A stretch of DNA of 64,000 bases, taken from positions 464,649 to 528,648 of the forward strand of contig JAVSML010024587.1 of assembly GCA_038503035.1 (NCBI GenBank), read 5' to 3'. Every line of letters begins with the position of its first letter. The first letter of the stretch is position 1. The notes beneath the pieces are model-generated. The model was not told the origin of the DNA and made no database searches. It saw only the letters and a program-made list of their open reading frames with translations. Source of the DNA: Crocodylus rhombifer. Its lineage: Eukaryota > Chordata > Crocodylia > Crocodylidae. Made by a program: the position numbers and the translations under genes. Positions 1 to 11,513 of this stretch are shown piece by piece.

Positions 1-2419
1 AGCCCAAACAATGCAGTCACAAGGTATGGCCCCACTATATGTTAGTATAAGCTCCCAGTGTTTGTAATTTACCAGGTATTAGAAATCCAGGAGGTTAGAC
101 TTATTTCTGAATGTTGTGGAACAAATTTAGTCAGATACAAGAGGAATCCACTGAGTTTAATATTTTCTCTTCACATTCATGATATAAAGAGAGGATTTTA
201 ACCTCAGGAAATTGTAATAATACCTTTTGCAATAATAAGAGGAAAATGTCAAAGGAAAAGTAAGGAGAAACTTAAACTTCTCATACAAGTTGTAGCAAAG
301 ATTGTTTTTGTCAAGTATGAAGATAGAAGTTAGTGCTCCAGGGTAAAACCAGGCCATGGGCATGTTCAGATGTCCAGTTTCACTGTACATTGAACAGTCA
401 CGTTGTAAGTACAACCTCCATGGTATCCTATTCCAGGATGCACTACTTGCCCTCTCATCTTGATATGGATTCCCCTCTACATCCATTAGAAAGATGAAGG
501 AGAGAATTCCAGGATATTACACAAACAGAATGTAATAATTGTCCATGCTGCTTTTGGAGGATGAACTTCATCCAAAGTGTACATGGCAAAACCCAGGCAA
601 GTCAGAAACTAAGCCACTTAAAAGACATATTCCTTTTCATTATGCTATCATTTTTTAGGTGCTTTTTAAGAAAAAAATAGTATCCTAGCAAGAGCTTCCC
701 AACAAAGATTAAAGAAAACCCCTAGGTGCAGATTAACAAGCTCTCAAAGAACCCTGAACTCAAAATGGACATATGTGCCCAGAGCCCAATATGGCAGAAG
801 ACTCCTAGGGGCTGAGCGACCTGCCTTAAACAGTTCTTCTTTATGCAAACAGTGAGACTGTCACAATCTGGGGTCAGGAATGAGGATACCATGTGGGGAT
901 AGAAAAGCTGAAGGTGGTCTGCAGCTAAATTGAGAAACTCTTTAATGATCTTCTCTACCTTATCTGGAATTCTCAAAGCTTTCGTAAATGACAAGAGAGC
1001 AAGTAAGTTTTGCTCCACGCTTAGGAACAAGTGAGAAAAATCAGGCAACAGCTACAGGATTTCTCCACAGGCAATAAATCATCAATTCAGCCCAAACTAT
1101 CTGACAGGCTGTGTGTAGCTCTAGCATATACCAGTTTCTGTAATGGATCTGGAATCTTACTTATTAAAAAGCTTAGAGATGCTTCATCTACGACATTCAA
1201 AAAATCTCTCTCTCTATTAAGACAATAAAGGAATAAAAAGGCAACATTGACTGTAACTCCCCTGGAATATGAAATAATAAGTCCTGTCAAAAACAAAGAA
1301 AAGTACACACAACTGCCATTCCTGAAGTAATTTATTTCTCACTGCTGCTCCCAAGGAGTGAGTCAGGTCAATTATATAAAACGTTAAAAAAAAAAGAAAC
1401 ACAGATATTCCTTCTTCCTGGCCAATATGATTTCTGCTGGAACTTCAGAAAGCATAACTCTTTTAAGAAGATCTTCTCAATGTATTTAAAGAACCCAAAT
1501 ATGGACAGAGTAGCCTAATTTTAGTCTTCTTAAAATGTGCACGCATGCACACATATACACAGACACACACTTGGGGAAGAGTACTATTTTGCTTTACATA
1601 GCCATTTTCTACCCTGTTCCCTGTGTAGAGTGGACATACAAACATACATGCACAGCTTCATACCTGAATGTAAATCGCAAAATAGCCAGACAAAAGACAT
1701 GGCTGAGGGGAAGAGGAAAGCCCTCCCATTTTTTAATGCACCGAGCTAGTTGTTAGGGCATTACCAAGAAGCAGAAGACGCTGGGTCTAGACTAAGGGAG
1801 AGCCACATCTGTATCTCTTGCTAACTACCAGGACACCTCTTAGGCATTTTATAGTGTCCTTTCTCTGGACACTAGGAGCCAGCGCACCTTGTATTTAATG
1901 TATTCTAGAAGAGCACTAGAGAACTTGCTGCCCCACTAGCAGCAAGGGTCCAGGCTAAAACCAATAACCCTCTCACTTGGGGAGCAGAAGTCATGCACCT
2001 TCCAACTCATTTTCTTTCCTGTGGCCTCACATATCTCACATACCATAGGGCCAGCTTCAAGAGGAAGGCTGGAAAAAGAGTCTAGAGTTACATACCTTTG
2101 TAACTACCATTTGGACACATATGGTAAAACAGGTTTTTTTCGTTTCCACCTTTGACTTGCTTAGACTGTAAACACTTTGAGACAAAGCCAGTTTGTATTT
2201 GTGTCCACGTCCAATACCATGAACAGTGGCATTGATTAACAAGTTTATAAATAGTGAATATAATAATTAATATTAGGGTATGATGGCAGAGAGGTTGAGG
2301 CCTCTTTCTACAGTTCCAAAGACGTGACAGCAAGCCCTGCTCTGGACTTGTGCTGAACACTGGCCCTGCTCAACCCATTTTTAAAGGATACCAGGAAGTC
2401 AAAAGCAGCAGGATGGCTA
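1..2419. other. Non-coding DNA, no gene seen
   Basis: AT-rich sequence without an open frame that I can match to any protein family. The longest frames (about 110 codons on the minus strand) have no domain, no repeated motif and no splice context that stands out. A short alternating purine-pyrimidine stretch rich in CA and GCATGCAC lies near 1534-1570. No mobile element with clear ends was recognised. Confidence 0.6.
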
Positions 2420-3184
2420 AGGACAGAAGTTACACATAAACCAGTTTAAATGATAAGAAACTGGTGTAAACCTATAACAGAACAGAAGTTCAGTGCACAC
2501 AACCGTTTCAAAATAGCTGAAAGCGGTTCAAGATAAACCTGGTTGAACGTAGAATCAGACTTAACTGAAATGGGTCAAACCAGTTTATGAAACTTCTGTC
2601 CCAGATGCCTTCCTGGTTCAAGTTAAATCACAGTCCTCCAGCATCCCAGCATGTTTTGCAGCCCTGGGCTGGGCTGGGCTGTCTGTTCCTGAGAGCAGGG
2701 CTGGCCCTGTCCCTCTGCTCTGTAGATGAGCAGTGAGGGCTGGCTGATAAAGGGGAAGGGGGGGCAAGCCCAGCTGGAGATGCAGCCCAGTCTGCGGGGC
2801 AGGGGGGGACCAACCCCCCACCAGGCAAACCCAAGGTGGGGTGCAGGGAGGGAGTTGAATACCCCTTACCCTGCTCAAACTTACTGCTGGCTGCAAATAT
2901 ATACTACAAATCCCAGAGGAAGAAGTAATAAGCAACCTTGCAGAGTCCTGCTGCTGTAATTCTGGACTGCAAATCCCAGAGAATTTGAGGGCAGCAGGAA
3001 GAGGAAGTGAACACACAGACAGAGAGCCATGCTCTAGTGCCCCCCAGCTTCTGCAGGCATGTGGCTGCATTTCCTGAATCAAAGGAAAACGTCTGTTCAC
3101 TTCTGTTTCAATTTAATCTGTGCAGTTTAGACTAACCTGCAAAGAAGAATAGATTCAGCCTCGGGCTTTTTGACAGTCTGTACT
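2420..3184. mobile_element. Non-autonomous DNA transposon, family copy A
   Basis: About 765 bp. The outer ~240 bp and ~130 bp match the ends of a second copy at 11514-12716, including the shared start around AGAAGTTACACAT and the shared end CTCGGGCTTTTTGA. The ends form a weak terminal inverted repeat (AGGACAGAAG against AGTACAGACT on the other strand) and are flanked by TA on both sides, which would fit a Tc1/mariner-type duplication, although a hAT origin cannot be excluded. The left part carries many AAACCAGTTT-like palindromic motifs, and the middle is GC-rich and differs from copy B. No transposase is present, so the copy must have been moved in trans. Confidence 0.65.
2903..2982 (+). 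promoter_or_regulatory. Two ZNF143/THAP11-like motifs
   Basis: ACTACAAATCCCAGAG at 2903-2918 and ACTGCAAATCCCAGAG at 2966-2981 resemble the ACTACAATTCCCAG core known as the ZNF143/THAP11 site. The pair lies inside transposon copy A. Binding is inference only; the similarity of the words is what is seen. Confidence 0.3.
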
Positions 3185-3186
3185 TA

Positions 3187-5329
3187 GCTGATGTGAATCT
3201 CATTGCTCTTTGTGTGATGTGGCTGTTTTGGCTATGGAATCTGGCATGCCTTAAACCAAACTAGCCCAATAGGCTTTTGTGTTCGGGCAGAACTTTGACT
3301 TGACATTTTATGTGAATATTAGTTGCCAGTATAAATGAATAGAAAAATAATAATCATTCATAGGCAAAAACAAAAGTAATTCCAGAGCTGAGGTCATATC
3401 CTAAAACTGCGTTTCTTACTTCCTTCTCCAATTACTTTCCTTTCTTAAATAAAAAATAATGCACTAACAATACAAATAACTACTCTGGATTCCTGGGAAG
3501 ACTGAAAAATTGAAGGAAGAGCTAATTTCTCCACCAAACCCTCTGTGCTTCTTGCTGTTTTTTTGGTTTTTTTTAATGAAGTCTGGCTGCACCTCTTTAG
3601 GGGAGGTAAGCCAAACCCAAGAGAATAAAAATCTTACAAAATAAGAGAGTGTCTATCAGTGCATTTGTGCCTATCAATGAGTGTGTGCATGTGCGTGTGT
3701 GTCTGGAATAACTGAAGCTCTGATCTAGTCAGCAGAACCTGAATTCCAGCCTGAACTTTGGGTATCAGATGATCATCATAATGATTCTTGCTGCCACTTT
3801 GCACTCAGTGGCAATGCATGTGATGCATCTGCAGTCGTGCTGAAATTAGCCCTATCCTGATGTCCCTCTCTAAATGTTTCCCCGTTATCTCCTACTTGTC
3901 TTGATAGCTAATACAGTTCCTACAGCTGCTATATCATATTAGGTCAGAGCGATGAAAACGAATGCCATTTTCTTGATGGCTTATGCAGAATTGTTGTAAT
4001 TTGAATCAAGTCTCCCTAGTCTCTTTCCTTCTTTCTCTCCTTTTTTTTTTCCCCCAGACTGAATATATATTGGGGCCCTGGCGAGCTGCCATTCTAACTG
4101 CACATTAGAAATGGTAGAGTTTTCCTCTATCTGATTCTATAAAATGAGTTCACCAGAAGGTGCAGACCCAGCACATTTGTGGTTTTTCCTATAAATTACT
4201 TTAACACTGTGTCCAATCATATATATAATTTCAGATTTTCAATTTCAACTCACTGCTGTGTCAGCACAGACTCCACTGATATGTCTAACGTATTTAGCTT
4301 AAAATGAAACGGATGGCATTTCATTACTAGGAAGATAATATTTTTGAATATGTTTGCTGCATGGCAGGATCCATCATTATTCTGCCATTTTATGTTCAGA
4401 GTGTGTAATAGCTTTTTAATGCTTTGATGTATTTTATTTATATATGTAATATTTTTCTAATACCATAGGGTGGTTTAACTCATTGGACACATTATAAAAT
4501 CTTAATTGAATGCTTTTAAATATTAGTTAGGGGGAAAAGGCTGAACAAATTGCCAATATTTCATTTGAAATTTAATAAAGCTAGCTGAAAAGCCCCCAAA
4601 AAACCTGTCTCACTCTTACTCCTTCTCTTTGCTCCCCTGTTCCCTTCGATACTCAAAACACTTTGAAAGGGGAAAAAAAAGGGAAAGAAAATCCTATGGT
4701 CCCCTGAGATGCTAGCAGCTGTCAGCATGAAGGTAAGTAACATAGAAAATCGTGAACGTGCCCAACTGTGAATTACAGAAGCCCTCTTATTGGCTGAAGC
4801 TTCTGACAGGCCTGAAATCCTTAATATCTAGTTTCTCAGTCCTTTGACCAAAGTCATGGAATTTTAAAACTACTAAGAATTTCCTCAAAGTTTTGCTAGC
4901 AAGGAAATGGTGCCACTTATGTACATTACTGTAATGCCATGGCTAAAAGCATTCCAGCTGAACAGTTAAGTATGAAAGGGCATTTCTTGATATTAGCAAC
5001 AAAAAAAAAGCGAAAATAAGCTATGCTAACTGTGCCTTGCACTGGACTATTCCTGTTGTTATGCTCTGCATGTGATTGAATAGGAATGCTCTCTTTTTAA
5101 GTGGAGGTTGACATACAGCACTATGTCAGGTAAACTGTGCCCTTCTATATCCAAGTCCATAAATTAATACTTTGTTATAGCTTTTCCCTTTAAAATATCT
5201 TCAGCAAGTAGACATCAATTTAATCCTCAAGTAGTTTTTGTGCATTTATCTTCTGTGAAAAACACATATTCCTGATTTTATATTTCATATACCACAGAAA
5301 TGGCTTTATTAGTATTTACTTCTGTGATA
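3187..5329. other. Non-coding DNA, no gene seen
   Basis: AT-rich DNA with a short TG-rich stretch near 3678-3702 and several T runs. No coding signal or element with clear ends was recognised. It may hold old repeats too decayed to see by eye. Confidence 0.55.
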
Positions 5330-5735
5330 CAGACAAATATTATTATCCCACTCACAGATGAGGAAAGTGAGAAACAATGAGATTAAGACCATCTTTGCAA
5401 ACATGGATGACTAACATTAGGTAATTAAATCCATTTGTGTGCTTAATTTCAGTGAGGGAAAGCAACTTCAAATACTATTGAAGTATATTACATACTTCTA
5501 AAAGCCATGTCATGGATTTTGGTATCTAAAGATGGGGTGCTTACCTAACTTTTAGTACGAAGTTAGAATATTTTTTTTGCCCATTATCTAGATCCTCAAA
5601 GGGATTGAAATCAAAATGAATGGAGTCAAATAAAAAACTTTTGAAGAACTGGACCTAAGTAATTTGCCAAAGATTATATGGCAAGTCTGTGGCAAAGCCA
5701 GATTTTGATTTGCCTATCTTCTGTTCTAACTTTAA
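5330..5735 (-). repeat. MIR-type SINE split by an insertion
   Basis: The segment 5334-5392 carries the antisense of the MIR core (ACAGATGAGGAAAGTGAG) and 5653-5735 continues where it stops (AATTTGCCAAAGATTATATGG, then GTGGCAAAGCCAGATTTTG). In an intact MIR these are contiguous, so about 260 bp appear to have been inserted between them. The inserted DNA includes words of a separate ancient repeat (TAGATCCTCAAAGG). The identification rests on remembered MIR wording. Confidence 0.5.
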
Positions 5736-5944
5736 GTATAAAGTCCAGTGCAAAGCAGTGAGTTTTATTTGATATCTAAAGGTAGAGAGAAATAGATTAA
5801 ACATATTACAGAGAATCATTGTCATTTAGTTTTTTGCTCTTAATTTCATTTTTTAAGGTCTTGCCTATGTGACAAGCTAAGGAAATATTCGTGACTGAAG
5901 AAATACTAGTAGCCTTATAAATGTTCTTTTTGTATCTTTCTCCA

Positions 5945-6145
5945 CACTTCTAAGACTTGAAGGTAGTCAAACATTGGACCAGGCTACCTAAAAAAATTAC
6001 GGACTCTCCATCCTTGGATATTTTCAAAACAGGTTAATAGACACTTGGCTAGGGTGGTTTATTGAAGGATGGTCCCACCTTGAACAGAAGGCTGACTTGA
6101 TGACCTTGTGAGGTCCATTCTAGCTCTACTTTCCTATGACTCATA
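5945..6145 (+). repeat. CR1 LINE 3' tail
   Basis: A 5'-truncated CR1 fragment. It contains the typical tail wording: a C-terminal reading of the type 'fxxRLxxxW', CTCCATCCTTGGATATTTTC, then a sentence-like end GACCTTGTGAGGTCC followed by a degenerate TTCTAG...TTCCTATGACTC terminus. No intact reading frame remains. Confidence 0.7.
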
Positions 6146-6737
6146 GTGGCCCACCACTTCCCATTTGCATTTTTCTTTCACTGCTACTTTTATCCAGACT
6201 GCTTACCCAGCTTTCACAACACAAGAACAAAACTTCCAAGAGGCAACCTCTAATTGACCTATGCAACGTTGTCTGCACAAACAGCCTTCTCTAAAGCCCA
6301 AGCAACTCATGAAAAGATTCCCAAAGATTGTAAGGAGCACTGAATCAGGCTCATACACAGTATACATTTTCCAGATATCATGACTTGAATGCACAGCTTT
6401 GGGTTTGTGTTTCTATGATCTATTGTTTGGGTATTCAGACAACAAGCTATCAACTGCATGAGCTGGTATTAATGCCCCCAAATTCTGGCAGTTACTTGGG
6501 AGCTTGCAGGGTTGTACATATCGAGGGACCAAGCTAAAACATCACTTAAAATTCGTCTTTGGGTAGGTTAGCAGAGGAGGGGTTCCTTGGTCCTTAATTC
6601 AGAGTTCATTCAGCCTCTTTAGCCACATGCAAAGGCAAATCCTATAATTCAAATCTCCAAGATGTAGTTTTACATAGAATTTAGATCTAATGCATTTGCT
6701 GCAGATGTTTTTGGGAGTCCCAGTAGTGAATGTACAC

Positions 6738-6828
6738 AATGGCCTCGGGCAAGTCACTTCATCTCTTTGTGTCTTACTTCTCTCCCATCTCCCCATGCAG
6801 AAAGAAGTAACAATGCTTGCCTACTTGA
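6738..6828 (+). repeat. MIR-type SINE fragment
   Basis: The words CCTCGGGCAAGTCACTTCATCTCTTTGTG and, after a pyrimidine-rich part, CAATGCTTGCCTAC follow the order of the MIR core in sense direction. It is a short old fragment without promoter boxes. Confidence 0.5.
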
Positions 6829-7419
6829 ATTCTGAGTCAGCCAAAATTTCTCCAGCATAAATCCTCTAAAATCTTCCTGGGGCACCTAATGCCATTCAAC
6901 TTTTGTTGCACCCATATCACTCAACACACGGCACAGTCTTAAAGAAATCATTTTGCCTTTAAAGTAAATGTATACAATTACATATATCTTTATTTAGAAG
7001 CCACTCTCAATTATCAGCTGCCCTCATTTTGTAGTTGTACAATTATCCTGCAAGCCTCAGGGGAAAGTAATTAGACTTAATAGAAGCTGCCCTCCATTTA
7101 AAGCTGGAGAGAAAATTAATTAAATATTGTAGAAACCACAGATTCTAAATGAAGATATATGGCAAATGCAAATCAAGCAACACATGCCAGCAACTGGACC
7201 AAAGCATTTTAACCATTCTGAGAAGTGGGCTGTATTATCTACCTACAATGTACCATAATACAATAAAAGCCAATGAGCGTCACAGAAAGCTACTGGGAAA
7301 CACTCTAGCTTCCTGTTCTTTCTGAAATTAAATCATAAGGCAAGGAAATGGTTTCAGATGGTCTTTGAAGAAGCCAATCTGAATCTCAGTTGTTGTAACC
7401 CCATTCTAATATAATAAAG

Positions 7420-8265
7420 GGCTTAGTCTGTCTGTCCGTAACCCTTTTGAGCAACCGTGCATGCACCCCTGAGAGGGCCGACGGCAACTGGCTGCACAGG
7501 CTTTGCCTCCTCAGGCAGGGAGAGAGCCTCCAGGGCCTCAGGCGGGGAGGCAATTGCAAGCCCTACTGCTCTGGGGAAGGACACGGAGGCAGGCAGGGGA
7601 GAGGGAGGGAGGCAGGGAGGCAGTTGTGGTTGTTCTAGGGGAGGAGACAGAGGTGGACAGGTGGGAGGGAGCTGCCACCACCATCACCACCACCTCAGGC
7701 AGGGAGGCGGTTACAAGCCCCACTGCTCCGGGACAGGAGGCAGAGGTGGGCAGGGAGGGAGAGAGCCACCACCACTGCCACCTCAAGCACTCAGGTGGGG
7801 GAGGCCCTGCTGCTCTGGGTAAGGAGGCGGGGGTGGGCAGGGGGGAGGGAGCTGCTGGAACCTAGAGAAGAAATATGCGTCAAGAATGACAGGCAAGGCG
7901 TGGCTCCAGCAGAGCGAATCAAGTGAAAATGGAGTGGGGGGGCTGGGCTGGACACGGTGTGGCAGGGGCCATGGGACATCACATGGAGTGGTGGGGGTGG
8001 GGGAACACACAGGGATGGATGCAGATTGGGTTTGGATGCACACAACTAGATGCACAGTGGTGGGACAGCAGGCTGGTGGGTGAGGGTGGCAGCCACTGCA
8101 TTCAAGCTTCTGCCCTCCCCTCCCATTCCTGGGAGGTGGCAGTGGCACAGGGTGTTCAGTGCCAGTGCTCCTTTCCTGCCTGCCCCCTCCCCCCCATCAT
8201 TCTTGATGGGCAATTGGCCAGTCAAGAAAATAAAATTATTTTTAACCAGAATCATTTAAGTCAGG
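7420..8265. repeat. GC-rich interspersed repeat, class unknown
   Basis: Begins with a conspicuous AATATAATAAAGGGCTTAG and CTGTCTGTCCGTAACCC, then changes abruptly to GC-rich sequence. The right part ends near a short inverted repeat TTCTTGA / TCAAGAA around 8199-8230 followed by AATAAAATTATT. The start resembles end sequences of some rolling-circle elements, but I see no transposase and cannot place the element in a class. Open frames here are low-complexity and unlikely to be genes. Confidence 0.35.
7535..7865. repeat. Degenerate minisatellite, about 4 units
   Basis: Four imperfect units of about 75-100 bp, each with the order CTCAGGCAGGGAGGC, then AAGCCC..CTGCTC, then GAGGCAGAGGTGGGCAGG, ending in a purine-rich GGGAGGGAG block and CCACCACC. 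Units begin near 7535, 7609, 7691 and 7791. Strong G-richness on the plus strand explains the overlapping long frames in all phases. Confidence 0.6.
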
Positions 8266-8267
8266 GC

Positions 8268-8630
8268 TTTCCAACTTTTCAGTGGCCAAGGATGAAACAC
8301 CCCACAGCCTGCCCTAGCAGAGGTCACATACCTGCAGGCCACACCAGGGTAATCCACAACCACCCCTCAGGACACCCCCCCCCCCCCCCCCCCCCCCCCC
8401 CCCACTCATTCAGCCCAGGTTCATCCTTCAGCTCCTAGGGCTGCACTGCACTGCTATGCCCCCTTGGGCAAAGGCAAGCAAAAAAAGCCAGAGAAGGGAG
8501 GCAGGGGGAGTCTAGAGCCACTGGATGCTGTTGCAGATGAAGTGATGAAGGGAACAGCAGCCAGGTAGGAAACCAGGGACCACAACAACCTCTCCCAGGC
8601 TGCATCTGGCCTGTAGGATGCCAGTTAAAC
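8268..8630 (+). mobile_element. Probable hAT-type non-autonomous element, decayed
   Basis: The left edge CAGGGCTTTCCAACTTTTCAG is of the CAGGGGTTCCCAAC kind that begins many hAT non-autonomous elements, and the right part has CTGCATCTGGCCTGTAGG, usual close to the other end of such elements. The right terminal repeat itself is not convincing and no 8-bp target duplication was found. A long C tract lies inside. Confidence 0.4.
8375..8403. repeat. Uninterrupted run of 29 C
   Basis: A mononucleotide tract of 29 cytosines, longer than usual for vertebrate DNA. It could form an i-motif on one strand and a G-quadruplex on the other, and its exact length is likely to be a sequencing or assembly estimate. 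Confidence 0.9.
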
Positions 8631-8639
8631 AGCAGTGTC

Positions 8640-10280
8640 TTAATGTTTCAAATAAGTCATATTGGACATACAGCATGCCCCAAATCCTCAAAAGGTACTC
8701 AGGGAGCTATGTGCTCTTGAAAATCTTAACCTACATCCTTCCATCATCAATTAAACACATGATCAGCACTATTAAACATGTTTGGCCAGATCCTCTGTGG
8801 GCGTAAATCAAGAGTGATCAGTTGAAGTGAGTGCTGCTGACATACCCCAGCTGTGTAGACAAACCCTGTATGTGCATCGAGCTGTTAGTATATCTGTTCT
8901 AAAGCTGCAGGCAGAAACTGGCTTCCTGCCTCTATTCTTTTGTATGAAGGATCATCTTTTGTATTATGTACCTTGGGAAGAACTCAGATCTAACTAGCTG
9001 TGTTCACTCTTAAAATACAGCACAAGGCTCAAGTAGCTGAGTGAAAAAGCACAACACGAAGCAATTAGTTGGCTGGGCAAATCTTCAATTTCAGGAAAGT
9101 GACACAGAAGGCCAATTTTCATTTTCAGCCTGGAGCCAGGCATGACTCTCACTCAGTAAGTAACAGGATGCAAGTAGAACAGCTAAACCCACAAATGTTC
9201 TGCATTTGCAAAGTGCAGAAAATGTGCTTGGTGCTGTACAACATGTAGGGAAAGACTCCATGTAAATACCTTTTATGGCAACAGTGTTGTTAAATAGCCT
9301 TTATGGCAATACAAATCTGATCTTTTAACCTTGTTTCAAGATCACACTTCAAAACTGGCAGAAGTCCACCACCTGTGCTTTCTTGGAAAGCTTTAAAAAA
9401 CAAGGGAATACTTCTAAAATTTGCACTGGTGTTTTCATTGTACGTGCTGTCCTCCATTCCCAGCACTACAGTTCAAAGTTACAAGGACAATGAATGATTT
9501 CCCCTAGTTTTTGCTACTCTTGGGGAGAAGATCAACACAGAGAAACTGCATGATTAGGTAAAATAAGACTCTGATTTATATTTCTTTTGCAATTAACACC
9601 CTCACTCCACTTTGTGCATAGCATGGCTGCAGATCAACAATAAATCAGGATCCAATAAACCTCTGGACAGGGTGGAATAGAAATTTAATAAATAAATAAA
9701 TAAACGTATAGGTTGCTTTGGCCAGAGAAGCTATCTCCATTTTCTTTCCTGTAGCTTGAGCTAGCTTTCTTCGGTGTTTCTGGAACTTTGTTGTGTGGAG
9801 TTATGCATCATGTAAGAATTTCTGTTTCCTAATTTTAAAGATGTATTCAAATGCTCACATTTTTCTCCTCAAAATAAAAACATTAGGATTCCAGAACATA
9901 ATTTGATTATGTGTAGGCATGGATGAATATATTGTACAACAAAGAACTAAGTGAAAATCATCTTTATTTTCTTACTTCCTATGGAGCAATGTTCAGAGAT
10001 ATTGAACAGTTTCTTAAATTGCCTATGTGGAATGAATTTCAGTGCTATGCATTGATTTCTGAGGGCCAGGCCTTATTTCAGCCTATGAAGCAAAAAGTGC
10101 TCATACAACTACCTTAACTGAGCAAATGAGGATTCTTCAGGTATGACGTATTCCCAAAATGGTATCATTGCCACTACTGTGGGACACTGAAGATGTGACC
10201 AGAGTACTACAACACTTTGATACCACCTGCCTGATACAGCAGATAGCATGTCCTTTTACAGTATCTAATGAAGTGAGCTC
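8640..10280. other. Non-coding DNA with an ancient repeat piece
   Basis: No gene seen. About 9205-9265 carries GTGCTTGGTGCTGTACAACATGT, a word shared with similar pieces at 52685-52770 and 63915-63990, and probably an old amniote interspersed repeat. A short (AATA)n tract lies near 9682-9703. The target-site word AGCTC of the solo LTR is at 10276-10280. Confidence 0.5.
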
Positions 10281-11263
10281 TGTGGCAGGCCAGTAGGGGG
10301 TGCTCCTGCATTGAGCCGCCCACCTCCCTGCGCCTGACCACCTTCCAGACTCCGAATGCCTCCCTAGGGGCGCCTTATGCTTGACCAACCCCTCTCCCAG
10401 AACACACTCGCTAGTCTGGGGGTAACGTCTCCGCCACCACCCCGAGAAGGGACTGTCTCGGCCCTGTGTCCTCGGGGAAACACAGACCTAATAGTCCGAC
10501 GGGTACTTGACCCGGTACAGGCACTTGGGGCACTTCCCTAAGTCAGGGGGCAAAAAGCAAAGTCTCCCTTAGTCCGCAGACCTAAGGGGTCTCTTAGGCA
10601 TAGTTTAGACCCACCCCTCAATATAAGTCTCCCACACCAGTCAAAAAGGAGAACTTTATTGATTACAAGGGGTAGGGGAAACTAGGGTACAGGACTGAGC
10701 AATATCTTAAAAATCCTAAAGAGCAAACAGTGTGGCTGAGTTAGCCTTTTGATTACGCATCTGTATTAGTGCCAGCTAAATATCTAATCCGATTGAGTAG
10801 CTTACTCACAAGCATCTTCCAGAGTTCTCCAGTTTCCCCTCTGGAGTCTTGGGGTGAGAGAGAGCTAGGTGCAGGTGGTAAGGCTTCTCTGTCTCCCCTG
10901 CTTTGCTGCTGCTTCACCTCATGGCCAAAGAGAGAGAGCCTCCTCCCCCCCCAACCTATATAGCCCCTGTGACCTCATTCACCTGGTCCAGTGGAAGTCA
11001 GCCCCAGTTGGCTGTCAGCCAACCAATTTGAAATGCATCACCTGTTACCAGGCAGATTCCAGCTCCCCAGGTAGATGCCCCTCACCCAGGTGGCTGATGC
11101 CAGTCATGTAGGCAGAGGGAGTAGGTTTCCCCCCTCCCTCAGGAATGCAGCCAGCTCAGGTTACCTAAAGAGGCTGAGGTGTGAATCCTCTGTGCTGGCC
11201 CCTCTAATCACATAGTCACAGGGCAGAGATTTTGGGGAGAAACCAAGGTGGCTTTCTGCCACA
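10281..11263 (-). mobile_element. Solo LTR, minus strand, with perfect target duplication
   Basis: A 983-bp unit that begins TGTGGCAG and ends CTGCCACA, so its ends are an 8-bp inverted repeat of the TG...CA kind. It is flanked on both sides by AGCTC (10276-10280 and 11264-11268), a perfect 5-bp target duplication. Read on the minus strand it has a TATATA-like promoter word near 10957 and a polyadenylation signal AATAAA at 10655-10660 followed by the U5 part, which fixes the orientation. No internal coding region is adjacent, so it is a solo LTR left by recombination between two LTRs. The 5-bp duplication fits an endogenous retrovirus or a gypsy-type element; which one cannot be decided from an LTR alone. 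Confidence 0.85.
10655..10660 (-). promoter_or_regulatory. LTR polyadenylation signal
   Basis: TTTATT on the plus strand reads AATAAA on the minus strand inside the solo LTR, placed as expected between promoter and the TG...CA end. Confidence 0.6.
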
Positions 11264-11513
11264 AGCTCAATCTAACAAAAGCTTATGCCATATGTCTCTG
11301 ATATACACATCTCCTAAGCAACAGGTCCAAAAGTCCCAGTCTCACCAAGGCACTGTGCCCTCCAATGGACCCAAATGCATTCTGTGCCCTAACATCAATA
11401 CAGACCACACCATCACTGGACTGAATATATGGATTATAACATCCAAGGTTCATTCACTTGCAACACCACCAATGTCATATGACATCGCCTGCATAAAGTG
11501 CTCTTCTGGGCTA

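Noticed and set aside
2618..3100. 160-codon minus-strand frame
   Set aside because: It lies inside transposon copy A, and copy B does not preserve it.
7457..8438. Overlapping frames of 120-171 codons
   Set aside because: They come from a G-rich minisatellite and a C29 tract, with low-complexity Gly/Pro/His-rich products in several phases.
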